NCBI GenBank assembly: GCA_029834535.1 | Contig: JAQMWT010000361.1 | Location: 62,001 to 126,000, forward strand | Direction: 5' to 3' | From: Chrysophaeum taylorii | Lineage: Eukaryota; Sar; Pelagophyceae; Pelagomonadales; Pelagomonadaceae | DNA length: 64,000 nt | Part shown: positions 19,731 through 30,674 of the stretch, in pieces | Position numbering within the stretch: the stretch's first letter is position 1 | Layout: the number at the start of each line of letters is the position of its first letter | Notes under the pieces: model-generated | Seen by the model: only the letters and a program-made list of their open reading frames with translations | Database searches by the model: none | Told to the model about the DNA's origin: nothing | Made by a program: the position numbers and the translations under genes

Positions 19731-19798
19731 TGCATACGTGTACCGTTTTGACAAGTCCTTCGCTTGAACTCGGCCGGCGACTTTGGGAGCTAAGCAAA
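19731..19798. repeat. Dispersed 70-bp repeat, copy 2
   Basis: Collinear with 16183-16255 through aaCCCTGCATACGT, TTTTGAC and CCGGCGACTTTGGGAGC. It lies just upstream of the first exon of the armadillo-repeat gene. Confidence 0.55.
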
Positions 19799-19845
19799 GC
19801 CGGCCCGAGGAGAAAGAATGCGAACCATGGGCTGAGAATCTCAAA

Positions 19846-22800
19846 ATGGAAACGCACGCGATGAGCGCGTACGAAAGTCGGCAGTCGGTGCAAGAGGCGT
19901 TCGAAGACGCTGCGCTTCGCCGGCGACGACGCGAGGTCGAGCTCAAGCGTCTCCAAGTGGAGGACGCCAAACTCGAGTAATAAATGAGCCCCTCTTGAAT
20001 GAATCAAGCAGATGGATGACTGCGTGTACATTTTCGCGCAGGCTCGAACGCGCGCAGCTGCAGCAGTCCCGCTCCAGACCGCGAGGGCGCGGGACCGGCG
20101 GTGGACCCAGCGGCCACAAGTTCCATCATCCGCTCCCGCCGGGCGCTGGCCGCGGTGGGTCGGGCCCCAAGCCCGGTGCGGCGCGGAAGCAGCGCCGCGG
20201 CCAGGGGTCGCTCGAGCGGCGGCGCGAGGCGAGAGCGGCGGCTCGAGAGGCCGCCCTCGCGCAAAACGCCGTCGGCGAGGACTCGCTCGCCGCGCGTCAC
20301 AACTTGCGATCTCCTTCGGCCCCGAGCGTCCTGGTCCCCACGGTGCGTTTCGGGCTGTTTTCGCCGCTGCGCACGACCGCTCTCCAGGCCCCGCCGTTCG
20401 AGCCGGCCTCCGTCCGACAGCGGCAGGGCGACTTGTTTACCGGCAGCCCGCTACTGCACGGGGGGCATCAACTGAGGGGAACTTCGGTGGGCGATGCCGC
20501 CGCGGCAAAGTCAAGCAGGCCAGCCGAGGCGCCACAGATTCCTGGCGACACGCAGCGCGCCAAGTACGTCGAATCGACTAACATCGGCCTAACACGCGCC
20601 TGCAGGGGCACGGCGGCGTTTCACGCGTTGTACAGCCATGTCGCTGAGCGCCAGCCGACCAACGGTCGCGTCGAAGACAGCAAGCGGGGACCGGACCACG
20701 TGTCTCAGATGGGCTCGGCAAGGTGGGCGGGCTGGACGATGATCTGCGACATGCTGAACGACTCGGAGCCCTCGAACCGCGCGTCGGCTGTCAACACGTT
20801 GCGGGTGATGACGAACGACCAAAAACGCCTGCCCGGAGAGGTCAACCTCCCCGTGAATCATGAGTCCAACGACGTCGCGGCCTGGAATTCGAGCCAAGCG
20901 CTTTTGAACAACGTCTATTCGCCAACAGACCACGAAGACGACGCCAACGAGCCGGGGTTTCAAACCAGATATCATCACGCCGACGCGGGCGATTCGTCGT
21001 CCCCAGAGTGGCAGCTCTGGTGGCATCAACTCTACGAGCAGCAGCGCCAGGATGCCGCGGCACAGCGCGACGAAGCCTGCCAGGCCGTCCTTGAACACGG
21101 CGCCGTCGGCCAGCTTGTTGGGTTGTTGAACCCCGAGGAGCGCGTCGAGACACAGATTGCCGCGGCACACGTCCTCCGAAACGTGGTGTCCCACGCGGCC
21201 CGGCAACCCGATGCCAGTCACGGTTGCGAAGGTTCGATTGAACCGACCGTGCACGGTGCTGCTGCGTCGGCCACCGCCGCCGGCGGCGCTTGCGACACTG
21301 CCGCCGGCGCCAGAGGCGAGCACACCATCGAGACTGACGACGTGGTGCAGCGCGAGAGTTTGTCCTCGTTCGGAGCGCACGGTCTTACGTTCGGCGGCGA
21401 GGAGGGCGTGCGGGTGATCATGGAGGAGGCGGACGTCGTCCGACCAATCATCGATCTGCTCGAGAGCGAGGATGCTGTCGTTCGTTCGTCGGCTCTCGGC
21501 ACCGTCTCCGAGCTCGCGCACGCATCTGAGGAAGCGCGCCAGCATTTCTTCCAAGAGCCCGCTCTACTCTCGCGTCTGCTCAACGTCGTCGAGCAGGCGC
21601 CTATCGTTGTGGCCCAGACAGCAGGGGCTGCCGAAGAAGGGTCGACCTGTGAAGAGGCGCAGGAGGAAGAAGAAGAAGGAGCAGAACAACAGTTCGACGT
21701 CTATAATAACTTTACTGCTGCTGCCGTTGCTCCTATTACCGAATCGTCGTCGTCGGACCCAAGAACCGATGCCGGTGAACCCGTACCTACGTATTCGAGG
21801 GCCCCGCCCGGTCTCGTTGCTCCAATTCAGTACGTCGAAGATGAGAGCCCTAAAGCTCGCGCAGACGTGTCTTGTGATCGCGTATCTGAACCAGCGCCTG
21901 CTGGGAACGATGACGTGCCATCAAGCGTCGGGTTAACGGATGAGAGCATGACGCGCGCGCAGCGCGCATGCGAGGCCGACGCGCCCCGTGCGAACGAGTT
22001 GGATTATGCCGCCATGGTGGAGACGACGGCTGCTCATGCTGACCGAGCACAAGCCATGGGTGTCCTCAAACTGATGCTCGACGAGGAAGAGTCGGCCCAG
22101 CGCGTTCGCGATGCGATCGAGAAGCGGCCTGGCGTCGTCGAGTCAATTGTGCATGTTGCTACGCAAGCGCTCCCGCCCGGCGAGGAAGCTGCGCTGCTGC
22201 GTTCGGGCTTTGATCCGGGACCGCCGCTTGCCCTCCGAGAGGCACACGCCGTGCGTGCCGCGAACGACGCACTCCTTGGTCTTGGTGGGAATTCACGGGA
22301 GGTGGCAGCGACAGCTGTCGTTCAGCTGTTGGAGCAGCAGGCTGATGAACAGCCTGGGTCCTCGAATCAGCGCAGTACGAGCGATGTGATGGACGACAAC
22401 GACAAGCATTCGCGCCCCGCGCGCCTACTGGCTGGCACAGTTCCGCCGGAGGATGACCGATTCAGTACGAACGAGGACGAATCGATCATCGGAAACTACA
22501 ACAATCGAGGAGGTACCGACACCGCTCACGACGACGAAGATGAGGACCTCGAGGAATGTGACGATTACGACGACCTCGATGAGCACCACCTTGAGGGCGA
22601 AGGCGATCATATGATGTCACCGCCTGGCTTGGCCACGAGCCCTCCGCCCGAAACCCATCCAGCCGATCCGGCTTACTTGGAAACAAATCGCCATCGACGA
22701 CGCCGGCAGCTGGCTGCTATGGCTACTTTGCGTAACCTTGTCACGACGCCGGACCCCACAGCAGACGAAGAACCGGAGCAGCACGTTCCCGACGGCGTGT

Positions 22801-24887
22801 CGCTTCGCGCGGTCCGCAATGCCGGTGGCGTGGATGCCGTCGTCTCGCTGTTGGGGCATGAAGATCCATTGACTCAGGCGAGCGCGTCGCTCACATTGCG
22901 AGCACTTGTCAAGGCCGACGACAAAACGAAACGTCACGCAAAGCATGTGCGGCGAAAACGCCGTGTCGAGAGCGGCACCGCCTCGTCGGATGAAGGCGAT
23001 GATCACACTGCTGCGAGCCCTTACGATTTGTTGGATGCGCAGCATACGCCACCGGGTGACATAGTAGCGGCATCGTCGTCGGACCTACTGTGCGACGCTC
23101 GCGAGAGCGACCAGCAGACACCAGATGGCCACGCAACAACAGCAGACAATGGCTGCGGCATTGTGGGTCCGATGCCTGAGTTGTTACCCAAGGATGAGAC
23201 TCCTTCCCTGGACGATGGCGCAGAAGCGCATGTCCCCCCAGAAGAGACCGACGGCGGGTCGCTGCGCGCCGAGCTCGTGGAGAACGAACTTGCAATTCCT
23301 CGCCTAGTCTCGGTCCTCTCGCGCGGAAAAGAACAGCCAGCAGCAGCCGTACAAGCTGCTGCAGCGCTCGTTGCGCTCGTCGCCGACGGCTCCGAGGCCT
23401 CTTCCGAAGACCGTGACAACCCCCAGTTATCCGACGCTAAACGGGATCTTTCCAGTCCAACATTTGCGGTTCCCGGAACAGCGCAATCAAAAGACGAACC
23501 GCTTTTCATTCCCGCGGCCGTTGAGGAGCGCGACGACGTATACTCGGATTATGACGTGTGCAACGGCGCGGCTCAAAGTAAGCGGGAGAGTTATGAAGGC
23601 GCTGGTTTATCGTCCTCCACCGAAGACTCGACTTATAGTGCAACATGCAACAACAAGCCCCGACAAGAACACATGCTTATCAAGCAGCAGCTCAGGCACG
23701 CCATAGAGAGCGATAGCTCGGTGATCCCTGCGATTGTCGAGCTGCTCCAGGACACGCTCGAAGCCGGATCTGGCGCGAGTGGGGTGGCTCGCAACTTAGC
23801 GGAGACCCTCCGAGCGATCGCGGCCTCAGATCTTGTCAACCAGATGCGCATCCGTGATGCTGGTGGCGTCCGACCTCTCATGGCTGTCTTGGCGCAGGCG
23901 CAGCAGGATGACCTCGCTTCGCGGAAGACAGGTGACGTCGCCGAGGTCAAGAGCAACGCGGAGGTTGCCTCAGCCAGCGCTCCTGATAGCAGCAACCAAC
24001 ACCACCAGCAGCAGGAGGTGTTTGTCTCCAGTCACGAGGCAGACTTTGGTGTGCCGGAACAACTCCCAGAGGCTCCTCTGGCATCATCTACGGAGTCACA
24101 GCAAGAACACGGCGACTACGACGAAGCGGTGCTCGCAATGCCTGTTAGGGACGAGGATGCGGCGATGCACCGAACGTTGACTCATAGTGTGAGCGCGTCG
24201 AACCCGGGGAAACTTCTTGGTGAAGCCTGGCTGACAACAGAACACCCCCACGCTCTGGATAACATTAAGAGTGTTGGACCGCAGTACCCATCGACCCTGG
24301 CGTTCGCCGAGCCACCCGCGCGCACTGCGGCGCAGCGCGCAAAGCGCTACAGCGTTGACGACATCGCTGTTCGGCTCAACAGCGATAGCGATCATACTTT
24401 CGGCTATGCGAGCCATCACAGGAGAATAGTTTCGCAGCCGATGGGGTTTCGTCGCTGGTTTGCTACGCACTCAGTAAATAAATCGATGCAAGAGCGTGCC
24501 GATGCCATACAGCGAGATTTAGCAAAAATCGACACGATGCTTCATGCCCTGCGTGCTGAGGAGAAAGAACTTCTGCAGTTCATGGGGAACGCGGAACCTG
24601 TTTCCGATCGCTGCGTCTTTCGCCGAAGCCTCAGCTCTCGTCTGCCGGTAGTGGACGAGTCCCATCACGAGGAAGACCCTATCACTCGGTACGATCTCCT
24701 CCAGCGCGAACTCGAATACGCGCTCAGCCTTCGGGGCAACCTACAAAGAGAACGTGCGCTGCATGCCTCGTTCAAGAAAAATAATACCAGACACGAAAAC
24801 GTGCAGCGAGATGCGAACGCCATGGCAGAGCTGCACCTCCTTGAGTCCACTTTTAAGGTCCTCGGTGAAATTTCGAAAACTAAATGA
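19846..24887 (+). CDS. Large armadillo-repeat protein with C-terminal coiled coil
   Basis: Exon 1 (19846-19976, coiled-coil start LRRRRREVELKRLQVEDA) splices in phase over a 65-nt intron (donor GTAATA, acceptor GCGCAG) to exon 2 (20042-24887), continuing the helix as KLELERAQLQQ; 1,658 residues. ARM-like repeats are scattered rather than contiguous: AVGQLVGLLNPEERVETQIA; VRPIIDLLESEDAVVRSSAL; GGVDAVVSLLGHEDPLTQAS; IPRLVSVLSRGKEQPAAAVQ; VIPAIVELLQDTLEAG and GGVRPLMAVLAQ. Long acidic and serine-rich disordered linkers separate them. The last 150 residues contain a coiled coil (MQERADAIQRDLAKIDTML). ARM proteins are protein-binding scaffolds; partners are unknown. If exon 1 is not used, translation could begin at ATG 20016. 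Confidence 0.75.
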
Positions 24888-26959
24888 AGTGAGTGACTCT
24901 CGCTTCCCAGATGTGATCCGCTCTCTCCCAGGGCTGCGCCTACCGCCACAGCCCATATGTGTGCTTGCTTTATCGCGCGCCTCTGCATTTACTTCTCCTT
25001 TTACTCCTGGTTTGTAGCCGCCTCCCTTGCAGTTTTGTTCGGCATTTGCGCAGCTGGAGTGCCCTGGGCCTTGACACAGGCCGCACAACGGCGCACTCAC
25101 CTCCGTACCTGCCCTCAGTGACGGATATCCTGATGATCACCCTAATGCAAACTTGTACATCGCCCCAGGGGAGACCAGTAGTAGATGACCATGCCATCTC
25201 ATTGACGCCCCTCTAAGTTCTCTAAGAACGGCGAGCATCATCATTGGTTTTTCTTAAGTTTGCCTCCTTAGCCAGGACGGATGTGGTAGAGTCGAGGTCC
25301 AAGTCGCGAGACAGAGAGCGTTAGGTGGATCTCGCCAATGTAGGGCTGGGCACAAGCGCGTGGCTCTCCCTATGTGGCCATCGTCCCGACAACAGTTCTC
25401 ATGAGCGGCGTAGTTCCCACTTTCTATTCCCACAACGTGCATGGGCACAGAGCGCTGTACAGGCGGCCCGATAACAAAATTTACCTTTTTTTTTTTTGCG
25501 AGGCATACCGGACAGCCCCCGACACCGGCGAGGCCGCCGATGCGCCCAAAGACGGCCCCAACACACCCAACACCCTACCCGGGGTAACTAGTGCTCCGGC
25601 CCGTACGAGTTTCGACGGGCTCTGGCTCGACGGCCCCAGGCCCACGATACCGAAAACTACACGGTAGGAGAGGCACTCTGTAGTAGCCTCAATACGAGAA
25701 GAGACCCAGCCAAAGCAGGGCAGTCGCGCCAGTGAGTCGAGGGACGTCCAGTGGGAGTCAGGTCGTCCGTCGGAGCAAGGTGAAAGTCGAGGTGGTCGAC
25801 CTAGTCGGCGTCCGCAGGACCATCGTCGGCGTCACCGTCGTCGTCTTCATCGTCCGCACCATCGGCGGCCGCCGCCTCGCGCTCCTGCACGCACCGCTTG
25901 TTCTTGCAAAGCCACTTCTTCAGGTCGTTGCAAATATCGCACCGATTGAGGCGGCTCGCATCGCAAGTATCTGAGCCGATCGGTATGTTCTTGCAGACGC
26001 AGCCATGCTTGCATCTGGTCCATGCGGCCAGGAGCCGCGCGTAGAGTTGGTTCTCTCGGCGCGCGCTTGGGAGCGAGCCTCTGCGCGCTGGCTCTTGGCC
26101 TCCGCCTCCTCAGCGCGGGAAGCCTCCTTGCGCTTGCCGAGAATAGTCGACAGCTTGGCTGAACCGTCGCCGTCGGTGACCCGGATCTTGGAGACATCTT
26201 TCTTGCGAGTCGACTTCGCCACCTCTAAGATGCCGGCGTCCTTGGGGTCGACCTCACGCTCGGACTGATGATGGCCTCGGCCTGCTGAACTTTGACTTGA
26301 GGTACTCGACCGAATACTTCTCGACGCCCTCGGGAAACTTGGTGGTCAGGTCGAACTTGGGCTTCTAGCCGACTGGGGGCGGCAAGTGCATGACGAACTT
26401 GGAGCGATCGACATTCTCCGGCGCCAGGTGCGTCTGCTCGATGCCTACCTTGCTCAAGGAGTTGATGCGATCTGTGGGGGTGCTCAAAAACCTGCTCAAG
26501 ATACTCGATGCCCTCGAAATGCTCCTAAACCATCTCGTCGCAGTTCACCGCGGCGCTTGGGTGAGCTGGTTTAGCGCCGCGGTGTAGAAGCCGAGGAAGA
26601 ACTTGTCCGAGGGCATCTTGCCCCATAAAAAGTCGCTTTCTCATGCGCAAGGTGAATCGAATGATTGCGTGTCAGGAAATGCGGAGGTAGACGCTGCGGA
26701 CAACGTCCGCGTGCACTCCAAAAACACGGTGACCGGGCCTCGCGGTCAGGATTTGGCGCCGCGAAGGCGCCGTGCAAAGGCACAGATTGAAAGCGATGAG
26801 CGTGCTGAGGAGAAACGGGCTGCCGAAGAAAAGGCGGATGCAGCCAAGAAGAGAAGGACTTTTTTTGATCCGAGGAAACGACCCCCAAGGCGATGCACCA
26901 GACGGACCCTCGTCGCGGCGCCGTGTCGATGATGGAGAGCGTGATGTTGTCGACGACGA

Positions 26960-27015
26960 GAAGATGCCGGACGTAGAGATGTCCAACGGAAGATGCCGGA
27001 CGTAGAGATGTCCGG
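26960..27015. repeat. Tandem duplication of about 29 bp
   Basis: AGATGCCGGACGTAGAGATG followed by TCC appears twice, starting at about 26962 and 26991. Confidence 0.8.
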
Positions 27016-28190
27016 GCCTGCTCCTGGGCGTGCGGCACCCTGCTAGATTGGCGTCGACCAGCGCGAGGGTGCGAGTGACATGTGAGGCCTCTGCGCCTTC
27101 GACTTACGTGAGTACACAGCTCTGACGTCGGGTTTTGTAACGATGGGACGGAATCGCGAAGGCGTTGTCCCGGGCGACTCCTTGCGCGGATGGACGATCA
27201 TGCATTGGTCAGCTGTCGGCAGCAACGCCCGCCTGTTGTGTCAAGCAAATTTTGTCAGTCCTACGGGCGTCGCTCCAAGCCGGCCTTCGGGCTCCCATTC
27301 GCGAAGGTAGCTCTACCTTACTCCACACGTCCGAAACCCAGTTGTCGAGCAACCGGCACCTGAAGCGTCAATCAACGACGAATATGCGGCACAGAGTACT
27401 CTTGTTGCCGACGATGTTGATCCGTCGCTGAACGTCGAGCCCGCCGACACGAATTTTGTTCTTTCACCCGCGCCTGTTCTTCGAGGGCCGCTCTCCCAGC
27501 GCCGCGCCCTCGTTCCCGAAATCATGCTTATCCGCGTGCGACCTGTCGTCGACACGGCTCTCAAGCCGGCTTCGACTCGGGTAGACGTGCAACCGCTGCC
27601 CCAACGTCCCGACCAGGCAAACGCCAACACTAAGAAAGATCATCGTTGTCGCCGTCGCGGTCACTCGAAACAGAGCGACCTGATCGCCGCTGGCAAGCAC
27701 GGAAAGCGTGTCACGAGAACTTCGGCAGCCTACTGTCGAGTGGAGATATCTCAAAATGAGCCAGGCTACCCGAAGCCTGGTTATGAGCCCTTAGATATTG
27801 CTTTGTTTCATCCTTGCGTTTTTCGCGTCGACTATGAGTGGAGAAGGCTCTGGAGATCGAAATCCGTCCTCGACCTGTCGGCCTCATAGACATACGGTTG
27901 TCCGGCAAAAAAGGGCCTCCGTGTAACTTAAAAAATGGGGTACCGCCAAATTAATCAAGAGTATAGCTCCCAGAAAGCGGGCTACTTTCGCCTCGACTCA
28001 TTCCTGCACTGCGTTTTGGACGACGTCTGACGAAACAATCATAATATCTCTCGCCTAGTCATATTATTTTTCGTGGTGGATCAAATCTAACTATAAGTTA
28101 TGCGCCACTCTCTCATCATCACCATCATCATCTTCGTATTCTGCTTTACTTCCCTTCTTGCGCGTTTCCACCTAGCTCTTTGCGCCTGCC

Positions 28191-28230
28191 GCTCTTCTTT
28201 TCTGAGCCTGGGAGTTGCTTACCATAATAA
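28191..28230 (+). repeat. Dispersed hairpin repeat, copy C
   Basis: GCTCTTCTTTTCTGAGCC then TGGGAGTTGCTTACCATAAT. The stem is kept (GCTC/GAGC) although the loop has grown to nine bases. Confidence 0.65.
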
Positions 28231-28329
28231 TAACAACAAGCTCAGTTTGTTTCTTATAATATTGTACTCTCGCCCGCAAGGCTCTTAGCAAGGTTTGGGG
28301 TCGCCAGGCTGATCTCGTGGTCGTAAGCA

Positions 28330-29918
28330 CTATTGGCCATCATCGTCAGAATCATCGCTGCTGTCATCGTCGCTATCGTCACCTTCATCATCGTCATCGT
28401 CCTTGGCATCCTCGTTGTGTTGGTGCGACTCACTGTCTTCATCGTCGTCATCGCTATCGTCGTCAGAATCATCGTCGCTATCGTCGTCTGAATCATCATT
28501 ACTATCGTGGTCGTCGTCTTTTGAAACGAAATCAACGCCCGCTGCCTCTGCTGCGGCCAGAATATCTGGAGCAATCTTTTGCGTGGTCGCCTCGCAGGGC
28601 ATGGTGAATTCAACGTCAGCAGCAGCGGCAGCAGCGAGTACATCGGCAGCCAAGCCCTGATGAATCGTGCCCACTTTGATCGCGGGCGCTTGGCATGGAA
28701 CAGCAGCATTTGTTCGTGCTGCTGCGCGGACGACAGCACCATCGTCGTCGTCGTCGTCGCTGCCCTCTGAAGAGTCAGGCTTCTGCTCTGAATTCTCGAG
28801 AGCAGTCTTTTTCCGGGTCGATTCGGTCGCCACATCGAGTTGTCGCTTCGCCTGGAGAAGCATGCCTTCGACGCACGCGGGACACAATTCCCCTCACCTT
28901 GCCCTCCTTGTCAAAAATTCGTGCTTTGGTGTTGAGCATGTGTGCGACGGCGGCGCCTGATTCCAAATTTCTTCTTTGAGAAAACATTTCGAAGGAGGAG
29001 GAGGAGAGACGCACAAAGCGCGTGACAGGCGGACGCTCGCTCGTCGCGTCCGTCGTTCGCGCGCGCAGACGCAAATATGGCTTCTACGTCCACGGAGGAA
29101 GGATCGTCGACGTCCGCATGCTTCCTCGCCGCACTAAGCGTTGCCAACAACAATTGTTTGAGGAAGAACGGATCATAACGCGCGCGCGAATCGAGCTGCT
29201 TTTGCGCCTGAAGCAGGACGCTCAAACGGCGCGGCGCCGATCTTACCCGAAGGCGGCTGACGTGCTCTCTGACGCGCTCCTCGTGCGTGCGCACGACGCT
29301 CGCAAAGGAATCGGCGATGAGCGACGCCTCCATTGTCAGATTCAGCACTTTGCAGATAGAGTCCGCCCCCTTTGGTCCGGCGTAAGCGATGCGAGTACGA
29401 CCACCGCGAGAAGATCCGCGACCGCGAGAAGATCCGCGACCGCGACCGCCGCGGCTTTCACGTTGGCTCGTTGCGCGGCCACCGCGACGCCGCTGCAACC
29501 CGTTATTGCCTTCCGAACGACGCTCGCGCGCCTTGGGTCGACTGTCATTGCCGCGTCGGCGTCCATTAGAACGACCTTGACCCGCTCGCGATTCAACAAC
29601 TAGCCCGCCGAGCTTGAGCGGCGGCGGAACGAGAGGCGGGAGCTGCGGCGGCCAAGTGAAGACCTCATGATTTTGAGGCGGTGGAGGAGAGGGCTGTCGG
29701 CGAGCGCTGTCAAGAAGGCTGGACGCTGATGGCAGCGTCGCGCGGTCGTTCGGTGGTGCGCTGGTTGCGGTGCGGACTTCTTGCGGGGGCGTTGGAGGCG
29801 GAGCCTGCGGCGCTTTCTGCGATGCTGCGCGAGCCATCCATGGCACAGGATCGTACTCCGCGGGCTGTTTGCGCTCCGTATGTTGCGCCGTGCGCAGACG
29901 CTGCAAGAAGGACTCCAT
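28330..29918 (-). CDS. RGG-rich protein with helical core and acidic tail
   Basis: Five exons joined by four short GT-AG introns give one continuous frame of 464 residues: 29247-29918, 29135-29207, 29015-29083, 28898-28956 and 28330-28851 (introns 39, 51, 58 and 46 nt, all phases matching). Residues 1-110 are Pro-rich. Residues about 115-180 form an RGG/RG box (GGRGRGSSRGRGSSRGG), typical of RNA-binding and condensate-forming proteins. A helical core follows (EASLIADSFASVVRTHEERV, then FFLKQLLLATLKAIFASAR and CAAVAHMLNTKARIFDKEGK). The C-terminal 60 residues are a DDDS-repeat acidic tail. This pattern suggests a nuclear or nucleolar RNA-associated protein. Family not identified. An AT-rich TATATAAATA lies only about 10 bp upstream, so translation may begin at a later Met. 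Confidence 0.6.
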
Positions 29919-30674
29919 CGCGGATATTTATATATGATGCTAGTAGTAGGGTTTTGAGACTGACTGACTGACTGACTGACTGACTCTTATCCCGAAATCA
30001 TTTGGTAGGGTCGGATAAGAAAACGAGACTAGCCCGCGCCGCAACGACGGGTCCTACAACGCGTGGGCTTTTTCCTTTTTTTGCGTGCGTGCGGGGACGA
30101 AAGGATGCCGACTTCACTATGGGGACTAGTTCCATCGCGACGATCTCGCGGCGTGGCGGCACATACTGCTTGAGTACAAATGAACATAGCTCAGCGATCC
30201 GTTGAGTATGTCTTAGTACAAACTGAAACATAGTTAACGGCTCGTAAGAACTTTCTTATCCGACCCTGCATTTGGGCGTCGCGTGTGGCGGGCTTCTTCT
30301 CAACGAGGCCGACGCGCGTCGCAGGATAGTGGAACTTTCCGGAGATAGTATCTTTCCGCTCATGTTAATGAGCCCGATCAAAAACAAACAACTTCGCCGA
30401 CGCCGAAATCACACCCGGGAGGGTCGGCTGCGGCAACACGCATACTGTGCTGAAAAGGTTCGTCGGGGTGATCACCGAGGCGCGCACAAGGCGGGCAGCA
30501 CCGCCAGTAGTGCAGCGTGCTGTCCCGAGGGGGTGGGGGTATTTATTACACGGCGGGGGTAGTGGAGTCTTAGAGGGTTCGCTCGAGAGGACGACGTTGG
30601 TTGCTCGCGAGGGCCATTAGCGCAGCGAAGGGAAGGCAGTCCGCCTGTCCAACGAAACGTGTCGCGGATGATCA
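29919..30674. other. Intergenic stretch with a (GACT)n run and a MITE
   Basis: A (GACT)7 microsatellite occupies about 29959-29986, then a MITE at 30006-30268. From 30276 to 30674 no gene is supported; short frames on both strands lack motifs. Confidence 0.6.
29999..30275. mobile_element. MITE-like non-autonomous DNA transposon, intact ends
   Basis: A 263-bp element (30006-30268) has 16-bp perfect terminal inverted repeats AGGGTCGGATAAGAAA (30007-30022) and TTTCTTATCCGACCCT (30252-30267), extended by one mismatched base (T/G). It is flanked by the 7-bp direct repeat catttgg at 29999-30005 and 30269-30275. No transposase is encoded. Ends of the form YAGGG with a 7-8 bp duplication are compatible with the hAT superfamily, but that placement is tentative. 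The perfect ends imply recent movement. A 77-codon minus-strand frame that runs from 29998 to 30231 is not considered a gene. Confidence 0.82.

Larger units (their letters stand above)
18484..19845. other. Intergenic stretch with one doubtful small gene
   Basis: 18530-18720 is purine-rich low-complexity DNA. A TATA-type box (TATAAAA, 18722-18728) lies 52 bp before an ATG at 18780. 19050-19680 contains no supported gene, although several short frames overlap. Confidence 0.4.
24888..28329. other. Decayed region, no intact gene
   Basis: Only interrupted coding scraps are visible. The minus strand at 25800-26650 reads as pieces of a lysine-rich protein ending in a cysteine-rich block (pattern C-x2-C-x7-C-x4-C near 25890-25940) and an acidic tail. 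Such an end is seen in some transposases, but the family is not identified. The plus strand at 27300-27889 has an open stretch without recognised motifs. A 30-bp tandem duplication lies at 26960-27015. Dispersed hairpin repeat copy C is at 28191-28230. Confidence 0.45.

Noticed and set aside
28400-28540. Possible CRISPR-like array of regular GAT/ATC units
   Set aside because: It is a (GATGAC)n-type microsatellite coding the DDDS tail of the RGG protein; no spacers.
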